The notes under the pieces were generated by a model. It had not been told where the DNA came from, ran no database searches, and was given only the letters and a program-made list of their open reading frames with translations. Both the position numbers and the translations under genes were made by a program. Below are positions 21,975 to 32,690 of a DNA stretch of 64,000 nt, piece after piece. The DNA is from Rotaria sordida (Eukaryota; Rotifera; Eurotatoria; Philodinida; Philodinidae), in the NCBI GenBank assembly GCA_905250125.1, contig CAJNOL010001221.1:1-64000 (forward strand). Reading direction: 5' to 3'. Each line of letters begins with the position of its first letter. Positions within the stretch are counted from its first letter, which is position 1.

Positions 21975-22348
21975 TATATATATCTTTCTACTATTAATTA
22001 TCGAAAGTTAAAATTGATATTGCATTTAATAAGAATTTGACAATTTGTTTATCTTATAATATTAACGTGAAAATAAAAATAATATCAAAGATAAATTGAC
22101 GCCAGTATTCAATTAAATATCGTCATCAATTCTTTTATTTTTCTCTACCTTTATCAATCACCTTGAAACAATAGAATAACTCACATTAAAAATCAACAAA
22201 TTTAAATAAATTACAAAACAAAATCAGTCAGATTTGTTTCAACAGTTTAATTGTAAATAGATTAGATTTGAAAAGAAAATTCAATGAATTTTCATTGTCA
22301 ACATTTAGTTTTATTGATGAATAATCATTGCTAGAATAAATACTTATA

Positions 22349-22915
22349 CAGTGTTTCCTAAAAGTTTTTTCGTTTCATTTCACTATTGTCTGGACTTCAT
22401 TGACTAATTTTTTTTTGGATAATAGATAAATGCACAGAGTTTTTATTGCTCAAGATGAACATCAAAAACATTGTTGAAAGTTAAGACATTTAGCTAAAAT
22501 ACAAAAGTTTTATCTGTTTTCTTTTTCTAGAAAAGTATTACATAGCATTTACTTTTTAATAACTTCGAGTTGTTGAGTGACTCGAATCTTTAACTAGTCT
22601 AATACTAGAGTGATCTTTTTACAGAATTTTTTTTCGGTATCTCTGTACAAAAACAAAATGAATAGCACCAAATCAAAATTCAAGCAATTAAAACACATAT
22701 CATCCATGAGTATTTTCGGAAAGAGAAAACAGACAAAGTTTTTGTTTTTTCGGCTAAATGTCTTAACTTTTAACAATGCTTCTGAAGTTCGTCTTTAATA
22801 ATAAAAAACTCTATGCATTTATCTATTATCCAAAAAAAAGAATTAGTCAATGAAGTCCAATCAATAGTGACATGGAACGAAAAAATTTTTAGGAAGGGAC
22901 TTTTAGGACACAAGG
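22349..22915. mobile_element. Mariner-type MITE, 0.57 kb
   Basis: Left tip CAGTGTTTCCTAAAAG and right tip (complement) CCTTGTGTCCTAAAAG are both flanked by TA. The arms, about 180 bp each (22349-22530 and 22730-22915), share the complement of TTATCTATTATCC and TTAAGACATTTAGC. Open frames on both strands in the middle are shadows of the symmetry. Confidence 0.75.
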
Positions 22916-24240
22916 TATAGAAAACTATTTATAAACAAGATAAATAAAATATCATTTTAATAAGATGTCATTTTACTGATTATATATTCATACTATTTAG
23001 AATGATTTTCACATTTATATTAATATGAATTATTATGCTTTAGAAATTTATTTAATAGAAACCTTTTAAACAGTAAATAAACATTGATTTTAATTGCAGA
23101 ACAGCTGTTAGTTCCGACTAGACTTCAACGAATTCAATCTCAAAAATGCCAAATTTAGAGAACAGTCTTATTCTCTTTTATCGAATTTTATATCAGAATA
23201 CAAAAAAAACCAGTATTGTCCTGTTGTGGAAAAACGATTCTGAATAAAAAAAAAAGATGATAAGTTATTTAAATAGTGATGATAATAAGATCAGTTTACA
23301 TTGAAATAAATATTTTATAGATATTTCATTGAGATTCAATACTCGGATAGAATTAATGAATAGATTATTTTATTTGTATTATTCAATAAGAATAGATCTA
23401 TAGAAAGACAAATATTTAATGATTTATTCTGTCATCGTTCGATTTATATTTTCTGATAAAAATTCGCTAATTCATCGTCTTAGTGACAATTATTTAATAT
23501 ACCATTTCGAAAATGATCTAAGTTAATTGATATTTGTCTATGAAAATGTTACTGAATTTGAAATAAAGATAATATTATTGTTCCAGTTCAGTTCAAGCCA
23601 GTAAGCATCGGATTAACATTGATGAGTTTTTCTAAAAAAAAAAAGTAATCTGATTTCTACCAGAAATGATGAGATAGTATCACTAGTTCCATATAAATCT
23701 ATTCTATAAGGTCTCGATTATTTTTCTAGGATCTTTTTAACAAATTTCTATTCGAGTAACTCAAAGATAATTATATCTTTATTGAAAATGAGCGACATTC
23801 ATGTAAGTAAATATCGATTTAAATTATTTAATTTTCTTCATTTATTTTCTATTAGTTAATACAATTATTGAATCTCGTTTGTCTATACCATACATAAATA
23901 ATTTAATAGAAGACTGAACTTATCTTTAAAGTAAGAAAAAAAAGTGGGATAAAAGCAAATGTATAGTGAGCCTTTATCGATATGAAACTATGCAATAAGA
24001 ACGATAAAAAATATGTTGACTGTCATCGATTTGTTCAACTCTGAAATAATATCAATATGTGTGAATTGATCCTATAAACTAGTTACAGTCGAAAATAAAG
24101 TCATATCAATATTGTTGTTTTAAATATAGTGATGAGATAATGAAATCGATATATAAACATAGGCAAACATCTATTAGGCAAGTAAATAAAACTTTCATAT
24201 GAATTTCATTCATTCATAGCATCGATTTAATGTTGTCTGT

Positions 24241-24318
24241 TGGGTGTGGGTGTGTGGTGTGGCTGAGTGTGGATGTGATCGAGGCTGTCTTGTTAACCCA
24301 CACCCACATCCACACCCG
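24241..24318. repeat. Telomere-like G/C hairpin 6
   Basis: Long G arm beginning TGGGTGTGGGTGTG and continuing TGAGTGTGGATGTG; a loop of about 20 bases; C arm CCCACACCCACATCCACACCC. Confidence 0.85.
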
Positions 24319-24721
24319 CGACATTTCTAAATCCTTTTTACATTCAGTTAGATTAATGCTGGATGCTCTAGAGGACTCTATAACTTCCGAAACTAAATAT
24401 AAAATTGCATTGAAAGCAGTAGCGAACTCTACACCTTCCTAAACTAAAACATAGAAATTGCATAGAAAACAAGAGCGAACTCTACATCTTCCTAAACTTT
24501 ATGCGATTCGAACTTAAAAGTGAAAATTGTTAAATATGGGTATTTATCAATTAAAACTTGAAAATTAAATTAATTAAGTTTTTGTAGTTTTGGAAAAACA
24601 AATAGCTTTATTTCGTAACTTTAGTGTTGACTGGAGTTTAAAGTTTTAATAATATTTTAAAATTTTATTTGGCTTATGAGTGCAAATGATAAGTAACCGT
24701 ACAATAATTAAAAATGGACTC

Positions 24722-25034
24722 ATGTGTGGACATTTCGATCATCACAATTTTGTTATCAAATAAAATGCACGTGAAATTCGAAGCCAGCATAAAAAACTGA
24801 ATCGAATAACATAGATTTTATTACAAAATATTTTTCATCGAAATTTGATCCGAGCGGGTACTACGATGAAATCACTTCGAATAAGCTACAGAAGAAATAG
24901 GGATCGAATTCTGATGAAAAATATTTTGTAATAAAATCTATGTAATTCGATTCAGTTTTTTATGCTGGTTTTGAATGTCACATGAATTTTATTTGAAAAC
25001 AAAATTTTGATGATCGAAGTATTCAAACATAAGC
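24722..25034. mobile_element. Small foldback element, 0.31 kb
   Basis: Arms of about 125-135 bp (24722-24860 and 24905-25034) are inverted copies. Shared blocks include CATAGATTTTATTACAAAAT and GATCATCA. The spacer is only about 45 bp, so this is almost a perfect palindrome. No coding. Confidence 0.7.
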
Positions 25035-25194
25035 CCCTTCTTAACTATTTTGAATTTTTGTCCAGCGAAAATCAACTTTCACATGCCTAACGTAGTATTT
25101 TTCTTATGTAACTCGATGAGTTCTATTCACATAAAACAAAAAAAACAAAAAAAAATTTGCGCTTTAATTTTGAATTAGCCGCACCTGACAAGGT

Positions 25195-25360
25195 TAGAGG
25201 AGGTATAAGGATATAGCCATACGAGTATATTCATAAGAATGTAGGTATATGGGTATAGTCATACGGGCATAGGTGTAAGAATAGTCTTAAAAATATAGCT
25301 GTAGGAATATAGTTATACTGTATAGGCATAAGAATTTAGGCGTTGAGGTACTAGCATTCC
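25195..25360. repeat. Degenerate TATAGG/ATACGG minisatellite
   Basis: Repeated short units of the type GGTATA(G/T)GNATATAG and CATACGGGTATA over about 165 bp, with no strict period. Confidence 0.45.
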
Positions 25361-25419
25361 GATCTATTTCGTAGGCTATAGTCATTATTGTGTAGCAACA
25401 ACGTATATGGATTTATAAT

Positions 25420-25620
25420 AATTACTGTGAATTTTAATCGATTTCTAATCGATTCCGAATCAATTAAAAATCAATTATAATCATACACCTTCAATCGATT
25501 AATAATCGATTAGGAATTGATTAAAATCAGCCTTAATCAATTATAATCGAGTAATTTCGTAGAATAACTGTTTCTGCAGTTATAATCGATTATGGCTAAT
25601 TATAATCGATTTTAATCCGA
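25420..25620. repeat. Cluster of ATCGATT / AATCGAT motifs
   Basis: Within about 200 bp the motif AATCGATT or close variants (AATCAATT, AATTGATT, ATCGATTA) recurs about a dozen times. The core is self-complementary, so many alternative foldbacks are possible. Confidence 0.55.
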
Positions 25621-25659
25621 TATTTTCTCTATTTTTTTTTACATGGGATTCATACCATA

Positions 25660-25703
25660 ACACTTACACTCACCCACATCCACTCAAACTCACACCCACA
25701 TCC
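25660..25703. repeat. Solo C-rich telomere-like tract
   Basis: ACTCACCCACATCCACTC followed by ACACCCACATCCC, the C-strand half of the hairpin family, without a G-rich arm nearby. Confidence 0.65.
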
Positions 25704-25956
25704 CGCTTGAACGGAGAAAACAAATTTGTAACGAAATTTTTATTTCTCTGTCAAAACATGCCTTACCTTGTGCCTCTCTGAGTCATCGAAGGGCAACGAA
25801 TTCTTCTTCCAAATAGTTTAGAGAGCTGAAATTTTCTCGCCACATTTTAACGGTGTCTGTTAGTTATTCGTTCTTATCTTTACTCTTTTTTGTTTTTAAG
25901 AGGTGACACATGTGAGATCGAGCCGCAGTTGCTTTCGTTTCGGAGGTAAATAAAGC

Positions 25957-26286
25957 ATGGATCAACAAGTTCTTCGTCAGTTTTCACATCGTGTTGATGT
26001 TGTACTATCGGGAAAAGCATTTTGCGATGGCTGTGAACACGTGTTCAATGATGGTGAGATGGGATTTCGATGCATGGAGTGCAGTGGTTTTGTGCGTCCT
26101 GGAAGCAATCAACGCAATGTTCGAGAAGTAGAGGTGACAACTACTACGCGAACGAAATATGGAAATACGCAATATAGCACGACAAGTACGGCCCCCTTCA
26201 CTGGTTATGATCTGTGTCTGGACTGTGCCAAAAAGCCATCGCTACATTCACATCATCATTTTACGCTGACTCTCTATCGTCAGTGA
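25957..26286 (+). CDS. Small ZZ-type zinc-finger protein
   Basis: Intronless gene of 109 residues. Cys23-x2-Cys26 and Cys39-x2-Cys42 pairs (FCDGCEHVF, FRCMECSGF) are followed, after a Thr/Ser-rich 40-residue insert, by YDLCLDCAKK (Cys87, Cys90) and a His cluster at 97-101 (HSHHHF). That is the ZZ ligand pattern, in which these fingers bind zinc and usually recognise peptides or histone tails. The stop is followed about 130 bp later by CAATAAAC, a plausible polyadenylation signal. The long insert between the two halves of the finger is unusual. No partner domain is visible, so its role is unknown. Confidence 0.75.
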   Translation: MDQQVLRQFSHRVDVVLSGKAFCDGCEHVFNDGEMGFRCMECSGFVRPGSNQRNVREVEVTTTTRTKYGNTQYSTTSTAPFTGYDLCLDCAKKPSLHSHHHFTLTLYRQ

Positions 26287-26770
26287 GTGACTATAAATTG
26301 CTCGGCACTGAAATTTCTCCGATCCAATTGTGTTCCCTATACTGTCGATACTACGATATATCTAATGATAACGAGTTGCATTCCATCTGTGTGTCTCTCT
26401 GAAACCCATTTTCAATAAACAATTGCCTTTCTTGTCATAGATCACATTTCGTTTCAAGTTTATTCATTATTGATTTTGCCACTGTTTTCGACTTTTCGAT
26501 TTATCTCAAAAGATAAGCTCTAATGAGTGTTAAATGAGACAAAATATAGAGTGAAGTAAATGAACCACCATCGAACAGAAAGTGACAAGGATGCCTGTGC
26601 TTGTCATACTGAAGCATACATAATGTGACATAGTTGTGAAAGCATCGGAACAGTAAGCCTTTGTGCTCTTGAGTACTTCATTTGCTTCAAGTTACTTCAA
26701 CTTACTTGAACATAGCTGAAGTCTTACTTTTTCTCTTGACATAAAGACACTTGTTAGGATATGGTTGAAG

Positions 26771-26865
26771 TGTGTGGGGTGTAAGTGCAGGTGTGGGTGT
26801 GAAACAGATGGCACTTGTTCCACCAACCATACTTACACCTGCATCTACACCCGCACCTACACCAT
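26771..26865. repeat. Telomere-like G/C hairpin 7
   Basis: G arm GTGTGGGGTGTAAGTGCAGG and following GTGTGGGTGTG; loop; C arm TACACCTGCATCTACACC and GCACCTACACC. The arm order of variant units is mirrored, so the pairing is specific. Confidence 0.85.
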
Positions 26866-26952
26866 CAAGCTTTATTTCAAATTAAAATGCGTCTAAAATA
26901 AGATGTATCAGTATTAAATAGTAACGGTTATGAAAACTGTTTAATGTCGAAC

Positions 26953-27047
26953 GTAGGGGTGTGGGGCGCAGATGTAGGTGCTGGATAGGTGTGGGTGTTA
27001 GTGTGGGACAGACGATACTCGCTGCAACACTCACATCCACACCCTAC
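26953..27047. repeat. Telomere-like G/C hairpin 8
   Basis: Starts GTAGGGGTGTGGGGCG, includes TAGGTGTGGGTGTTAGTGTG, and ends AACACTCACATCCACACC CTAC. It lies only 87 bp after hairpin 7. Confidence 0.85.
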
Positions 27048-27564
27048 TGTATACATGAAACGTTAACTATTGTCGTTAAGGTTAGCCTAAACACAATAAT
27101 AGTTAATGATATAAAATAATTTCGATGACTTGAAACTAACGATAAAAAGTACACTGAATAAAATATGAAAAAACAAACGAAAAATAATTTTCTCACAATC
27201 GAGAACAGAATAACACTATTCGGCACATTTCGTGCTAGAAATTAGGTATATAATCCTACAAACATAATTATTCAGAATGTATAATTTAACATATAAAAAC
27301 GAGTACTTTCAATCTGTGTCTATTTCATATTCTTCAAGACCAACAAACGACCTTTGATATTCGCAAACTTTTGTTTTTTTAGATAAGATTTGTTTATCAG
27401 ACGTTTTCTTCTTCATTTAAATAACAAAAGATACAACAAAATTTTATTCTTTTCATTGATATCCTTTTCCAAAGTTCTACGATTGATTCCATTTTACAAT
27501 TGATTATTCTATAAAGATCTCATATATTTCTTTTATCCTAATTAAAACCTAGATAGTAGAGTAT

Positions 27565-27686
27565 GCGTGTGGGTGTGGGTGCAGTGAAGGTGGGGTGGAG
27601 GAGGGGGAGGGAATGAGTTTGTGAGTGTTTGAATATGAATTTTAAAAGTGACTTCATACATTCACACCCATCGACACCCACAATCC
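27565..27686. repeat. Telomere-like G/C hairpin 9
   Basis: GCGTGTGGGTGTGGGTGC, then a G-rich purine stretch (GGTGGGGTGGAGGAGGGGGA). After about 60 bases comes the C arm TTCACACCCATCGACACCCA. Confidence 0.8.
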
Positions 27687-27967
27687 CAGTATATCGAGTT
27701 GTCTTTTAGGAAAGAAAATTTAAGTTCAATTCACGCTTCCTTCTTCCCGAGGTCGAAAAATTGAAAATTAAGATGAATGCTCCAGCTCTGATCTTTCACA
27801 AGTGAAACGATATTTTATTCAATGTCTCATTGTTTTCATTTTTCTTCTATTCATGTTTTATTGATCGCGCAGCCCGAAATCCTCCGTTGATCGTCATTGT
27901 ATATACAGAGATGCCGTAAAAATTATTAGTAGGATATTGTTTTCGATGAAAAATAATCAAACTAAGA

Positions 27968-27977
27968 NNNNNNNNNN
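27968..27977. other. Assembly gap of 10 N
   Basis: Ten undetermined bases directly at the 3' edge of the P450 exon on the minus strand. Sequence beyond the gap does not continue the P450 frame, so the true gap is probably not 10 bp, or the contigs are misjoined. Confidence 0.95.
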
Positions 27978-28729
27978 TTCATCACGTAGTGTTTCACTGT
28001 ACGTAATGCTCGTTGATATTTCCAGTTCATTCTCAATATCAATTTACCGATCCACAATGGTATACCACCGGCTATGATGAATTGATTAGCAAAACGGATG
28101 AAATCGTTGAAAGCATCTCGAAGATCATAAATACCAGGTTGCGATGATGTCTCAAGATCGTAATCGAATGCAATGAAGGCGATAATGTTGAGTAAAAGTC
28201 GTTGACATTGCGGGACAAGATCTGTATGAATTTCTCCATTTCGTTGAGCCAATCGTTCATTGATGAAACGATCTGTACAGATAATAATCGTGTCGATATA
28301 CGGCAAAATCTTGGCTCGCTTGAACATGGGCAGTATAAATCGTGCGTGCCGCTTCCAATCATTACCTCGCAAGGCAATGAGACCATTCGGAAAAAGAACA
28401 CCAAAGTTACGGCTCGTGGGCTCCGATCGGTCATAAGTATGTCGGTCTCTTACGACATGTTGTACATGATCAATACGCGATAGAACTATTGAGTAATAGG
28501 GTCCAATCCAAAACGAAAAGACATCACCATATTTATCTTTGAGTGTGGCCATCGCTTCGTGGAATGCTACTCGACCAGTGGCGACACCGGTATTACGTAA
28601 GTTGCCAAAAATCCACTGCGGTTCAGGACCGGGCAACTTCTTAGTGCGTTCTTTACCACGAGGTTTCAAATACCAATAGACACTCGCAAGAAATACTATC
28701 AGAAGTAGAAGAGTGGGAATGGCGAACAT
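27978..28729 (-). CDS. Cytochrome P450, N-terminal part only
   Basis: Minus-strand frame from ATG at 28729, 250 codons up to the gap. It begins with a membrane anchor (residues about 3-20, IPTLLLLIVFLASVYWYL) and the Pro-rich hinge (KKLPGPEPQWIFGN). The beta-1 and B/C regions follow (YGDVFSFWIGPYYSIVLSR), then the C-helix WxxxR motif (WKRHAR). This is a microsomal class II P450, a haem monooxygenase of the endoplasmic reticulum. The I-helix, ExxR and Cys haem-ligand regions are not in the window, because the exon meets ten Ns and what follows is unrelated. Whether the gene is intact in the organism cannot be decided. Subfamily not assigned. Confidence 0.85.
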
Positions 28730-29507
28730 TCAAGCGATGACTTGACACATGTGTAAAGCGTACAAAAAGAACAGAGTATAGCTTCTCGTATAATGTTGAA
28801 ATAGAAACGAAAAAAACGTTATGAAGTGGATAGAAAATACTGCATCTACGCATGTGTTCGATTGAAAACGTGCGTGATCGATAACATTTCATGAGCTACG
28901 CGCACAATCGCTGCATTAGCATAGGAAGAATAAAATGTAAATAAAAATTACATTTGAAAATGCACCAATCAAAAAAGAAACTATCGAAGATAGTGGTAAG
29001 TCATTCAAAATCACCTGAAAACGCTAGACATCACTAGATATCAAGAAAAAGCATCAATAAATCACAAAACGTTTGAAAAAATCAGAGAAGATAACAAAAA
29101 GATTTATGATGCATCAGAACAATGTAAGTGTGGGACTTCTCATCTCTTCAAACAACAGCACATGGATAAACGACACTCATATTCAGGCATCTTCTTCTTC
29201 AGTCAATTTTTCTACAATTTTTAAATTTCGTCATCAGTTTTGTAGAACACAAATAAACAAAAACAGGCAACTTTGATTGTTTCTTTTTCTGCTCTTATTT
29301 GATTGTGCTCTATGAAATATACCACGTTGATGGCTGTATCAAACGATAAAGCCAATTTTTCTCGGAACATCCTAAAATATCGCAAGTTTTTCTATGATTT
29401 GTGATGATCGCGCTTATGACCAAATATGTTAGTTCAAGGATTACACTAGTGATATTCTCCATTGCATTGAATCATTCACACTCGATATCATTACTAGAGT
29501 AGGGCGA

Positions 29508-30424
29508 AAATAACGGGTAGTGCATAAAGAATGACCACTAAGTATTTTGTGAATATCTCTGTCAGTTGTTAATGGTTTAACTTGAATTTTTTTTTCGAAA
29601 GATAGCCCGTAAAGTTCTGTACAAAATCCCATAAAAGGAGTTCTTTAAAGGCATAACTAGAAAACTATATCTAGTCAGCAACAAAACTCTCAAAAAAACG
29701 TTCACTTTCAAATTTCTATCTTTATTTTTTCCAATTTGCGCTGCTCTTTGATCGCATACAAACAAATCGAATATTCAATTTTATAGCCCATAAAAAGTTC
29801 TATAGCTACGTGAGTTCCTATTTGATCTATTGCATACCTATCCTAATAAAAACATTTCATTTATCCTATCTTATTCACCCTTCAAGAATCTTCTATGCAG
29901 ATTTATCAAAATTTTTACTTAGTTAAGCCAAATATTCTATTAATATGGATTCAGATTTATTATGAACTTGCAGGAAATTATTTTTCTACAACTTATATGC
30001 GAGCGAAGTGTCGTAAATACTTTTTCCATAATAAATGGAGCCACTAAAGGAGAGTAATCAGCAACTCCAACCTACTCTTTCAACAAAATCTGCTAGCGGA
30101 ACGTCATAAATTTGTCTGAAAATTTCTTTTTGAGCTTCATTAAAAACAGTACACGTAACAACATAGGAAACTTGCTTTTAATAGCCTGAAATCTGTTTAG
30201 TAAGAAGAAGCGAAACAATTAGTTTTATTTTAAAAAAAGTCACCTTGAAAATTAGGCATTTTAGAATATAGTACTGCTAACTAGATATACTTTTCCAGTT
30301 ATGATTTTTAAGAGCTCTTTTTATAGGATTTTGTAGAGACTTTTACGTGCTATCTTTTGAAAAAAAATTCAAGTCGAACCATTAACAACTAAGGGAGTCA
30401 TTCTTCATGCGCTACCCGTTAGTT
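29508..30424. mobile_element. MITE-like element, 0.92 kb
   Basis: Tip ACGGGTAGTGCATAAAGAAT on the left is matched by the complement of the right end (ACGGGTAGCGCATGAAGAAT), both preceded by TA. Arms of about 190 bp share TTGTTAATGGTT, CTTGAATTTTTTTT and TATATCTAGT. The centre has no transposase. Confidence 0.7.
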
Positions 30425-31296
30425 TAACATGCTGCTAATTTTTCATACAAGCCATATGAATGTGTGTACTATCTGCATGCATGAATCTTTCAGAAGATGT
30501 GTTGTCTATATAATTCTATCAACTTATGATCGTTTTCATTAGAACTAACGAATATGATAATCATTCTAATTTAATTCATCATATTTCAATATAAGCTTTC
30601 ATGATTTCTAAGAGGCTTAACATATCCTATTACATTATAACGGAAAGACTTTAACTCAAAATACATATGAATGATGATATTCATTCGCTATGAAATCTTT
30701 CTTTTCATTGAAGGATATCTTGTTTTAGTTTGAATATGCTACTTTTTTTCATGCACCCGTACTAAAAAAGGCAAGGTATCTGACAGAAAAAAAATGATTA
30801 CTTTCTCATCACGAATAAATAACAACGGCTCTATTTTCACTCTATTATAATATGATTTTTAGTTACCAAGTTTGATTTTTTTATTGTAACGATTTTAAAT
30901 AGAAGAAAAGTTAGTGCTCATGAAATTACGTTTTATTCTGCTCTTCTTTTTTTTTTATAAAATCGCGTCATTTTCATACAGAGCATACGCTTATATAGAT
31001 GATTGGAAAAGAGAAGAAGGGGGAGGGAGGAGAGAAAGGTATAATCAAGAAGAAAAGGAAAAAGAACAGAGAAAGAGAGGAAGACGTGTACAACGATGTT
31101 GTAATATCAAATGATCAACTAATAAACGATATGCAAGTATGAAACATGGAACAATGACGTCTTATGTAACACTGAATCATATATACGAGTTACAACATCA
31201 CACCTGTCTGATCAATTCCATCTAACAGTGATAGTTGATTGTGATACACAGTAAACATAGCTAGGATTGTCACATTTATTACCAACGTTTTTTCAT

Positions 31297-31462
31297 GTGT
31301 GAGTATGGATGTGGGTGGGATGTGGATGTTAATTTTTGCATGGGTTTGAGTGCTTAGTGTTGATGGATCTCGATGTTTGTCTTTTGGAACATAGCCACCT
31401 TCAGATGACTAGACCTGCAACGAGAGGTAGACACACACTCACATTCACCCTACATCCCACCC
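31297..31462. repeat. Telomere-like G/C hairpin 10
   Basis: G arm GTGTGAGTATGGATGTGGG TGGGATGTGGATG; a loop of about 100 bp; C arm ACACACTCACATTCACC and CTACATCCCACCC. It has one of the longest loops in the family. Confidence 0.75.
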
Positions 31463-32194
31463 TTTTTATTTTGCCGGCAGATTCTGCACGCCTGGTTTAT
31501 GATCGTTTTAGTCAAAAAACGTCAGAGATGTACTTATGTGCATCGATCCATGACAAATAGTTATTCATAACTATCTTATTCTACTTTCAAACGTTTATTT
31601 TTCATCAAATAAAAGAAGATCTACTATGAAAATTGTGGATTTCATCGGTTTCTTGCGTCATCATCTAGAAAATATTTGTTGTAAATATAAACAAAAATTG
31701 ATAATATCGTTTTGAGTCAATCTAATTGCTTTTTTTGACAAAAATAAATCAATCAAACTGAATTATCATATAGATCATTCAAGTTCGCTCTTTGTTTTAT
31801 CGATGGAGAAAAGTTATTGTAGAATTTCTATTTGGTTGAAGACATTTATAATGGAGAACTATTTCAACTTGTTTTCAAATATCTAATTAACTAAAATAAA
31901 AAAGTTTCTTATTGTATTTTTATGTTATATTCTATTTCATATTTCTATTTCGAATCGAGACAATAAGAACCATTGAGTTCACATTCTTCTTTGAAATATA
32001 ATATTTGATTGGCAACTCAGATCAAATGTTCAGTAAAAAGAAATAAAAATGATCGATAGAAATTGTAAAACAGTCAATTTATTATGTATAATTGGTAATA
32101 ACAAGTGCAATTTATATCAGTAAAAACTACAAATTTGATCAATAAAATATACAGATTTTATCAGCGGGAAAAATAAGTTTAATAAGTATAGAGT

Positions 32195-32235
32195 ACTAGC
32201 GGAAACCCGTGCATATTGCACGGTTATTTTTTTCC
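32195..32235. repeat. Short palindrome TACTAGCGGAAACCCG...
   Basis: ACCCGTGCATATTGCACGGT is a hairpin with 7-bp perfect arms (CCGTGCA / TGCACGG). It follows TACTAGCGGAA and looks like the tip of a transposable element. A related TACTAGATAACCCGC tip occurs near 50907. Confidence 0.4.
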
Positions 32236-32624
32236 TTTAATGTATGACCTCAAATCTTCAACGTGTCACTCGGTAAGAACCATACAGACACTCGACATTA
32301 TGCATATAGATAATCCTACGACGTCATATCCTTATATCGCTTGTAGCTCTTGTACCCATATCTTCTTATAGCCTTAATCCCTTATAATCTTATTCTCTTA
32401 TAGCCTTAGCCATGGATGTGGGAAGGCATGCATCAAACCCAAACCGTTTGGGAGTATGTGTTTGGCCAAATGAGTTTGGATTTCAGTTTGAGTTTGCTAC
32501 ATCAATTCGCTGAACTACTGAACTTTCAATTTAGTAATATGTATCAAGTCTCTTCTCTATATTTAAAATTTTATCCTATATAGACATCAGCAAAAGCATG
32601 TTTCTATGCTTCACATTGTTAAAC

Positions 32625-32690
32625 AGTGTGGGTGTGGGTGTGAGTATGGCTCTTGATGTTGCTTTAGTACTTTTTCATCCACACCCCAAC
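32625..32690. repeat. Telomere-like G/C hairpin 11
   Basis: G arm AGTGTGGGTGTGGGTGTGAG, loop of about 35 bases, short C arm CATCCACACCCC. Confidence 0.75.

Larger units (their letters stand above)
20488..25956. other. Repeat-rich intergenic stretch
   Basis: Contains three inverted-repeat elements, hairpin 6, a C-rich solo tract, a TATAGG-type minisatellite and an AATCGATT cluster. No protein-coding exon was recognised. An ATG followed by four codons and a GTAAGT-like donor near 23788 could be a lone first exon, but no partner was found. Confidence 0.5.
26287..27961. other. Intergenic stretch with three telomere-like hairpins
   Basis: Contains hairpins 7, 8 and 9. No coding is recognised; the stretch ends at the assembly gap in the P450 gene. 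Confidence 0.5.

Noticed and set aside
22594..22798. Opposed open frames of about 60 codons
   Set aside because: Centre and arm of the MITE at 22349-22915; low complexity.
30914..31114. 66-codon frame with hydrophobic start and Arg/Glu/Lys-rich tail
   Set aside because: Arises from a T-rich run followed by a purine-rich run; no conserved feature.
31336..31560. 74-codon frame across hairpin 10
   Set aside because: Largely composed of the hairpin loop and C arm; no protein signature.
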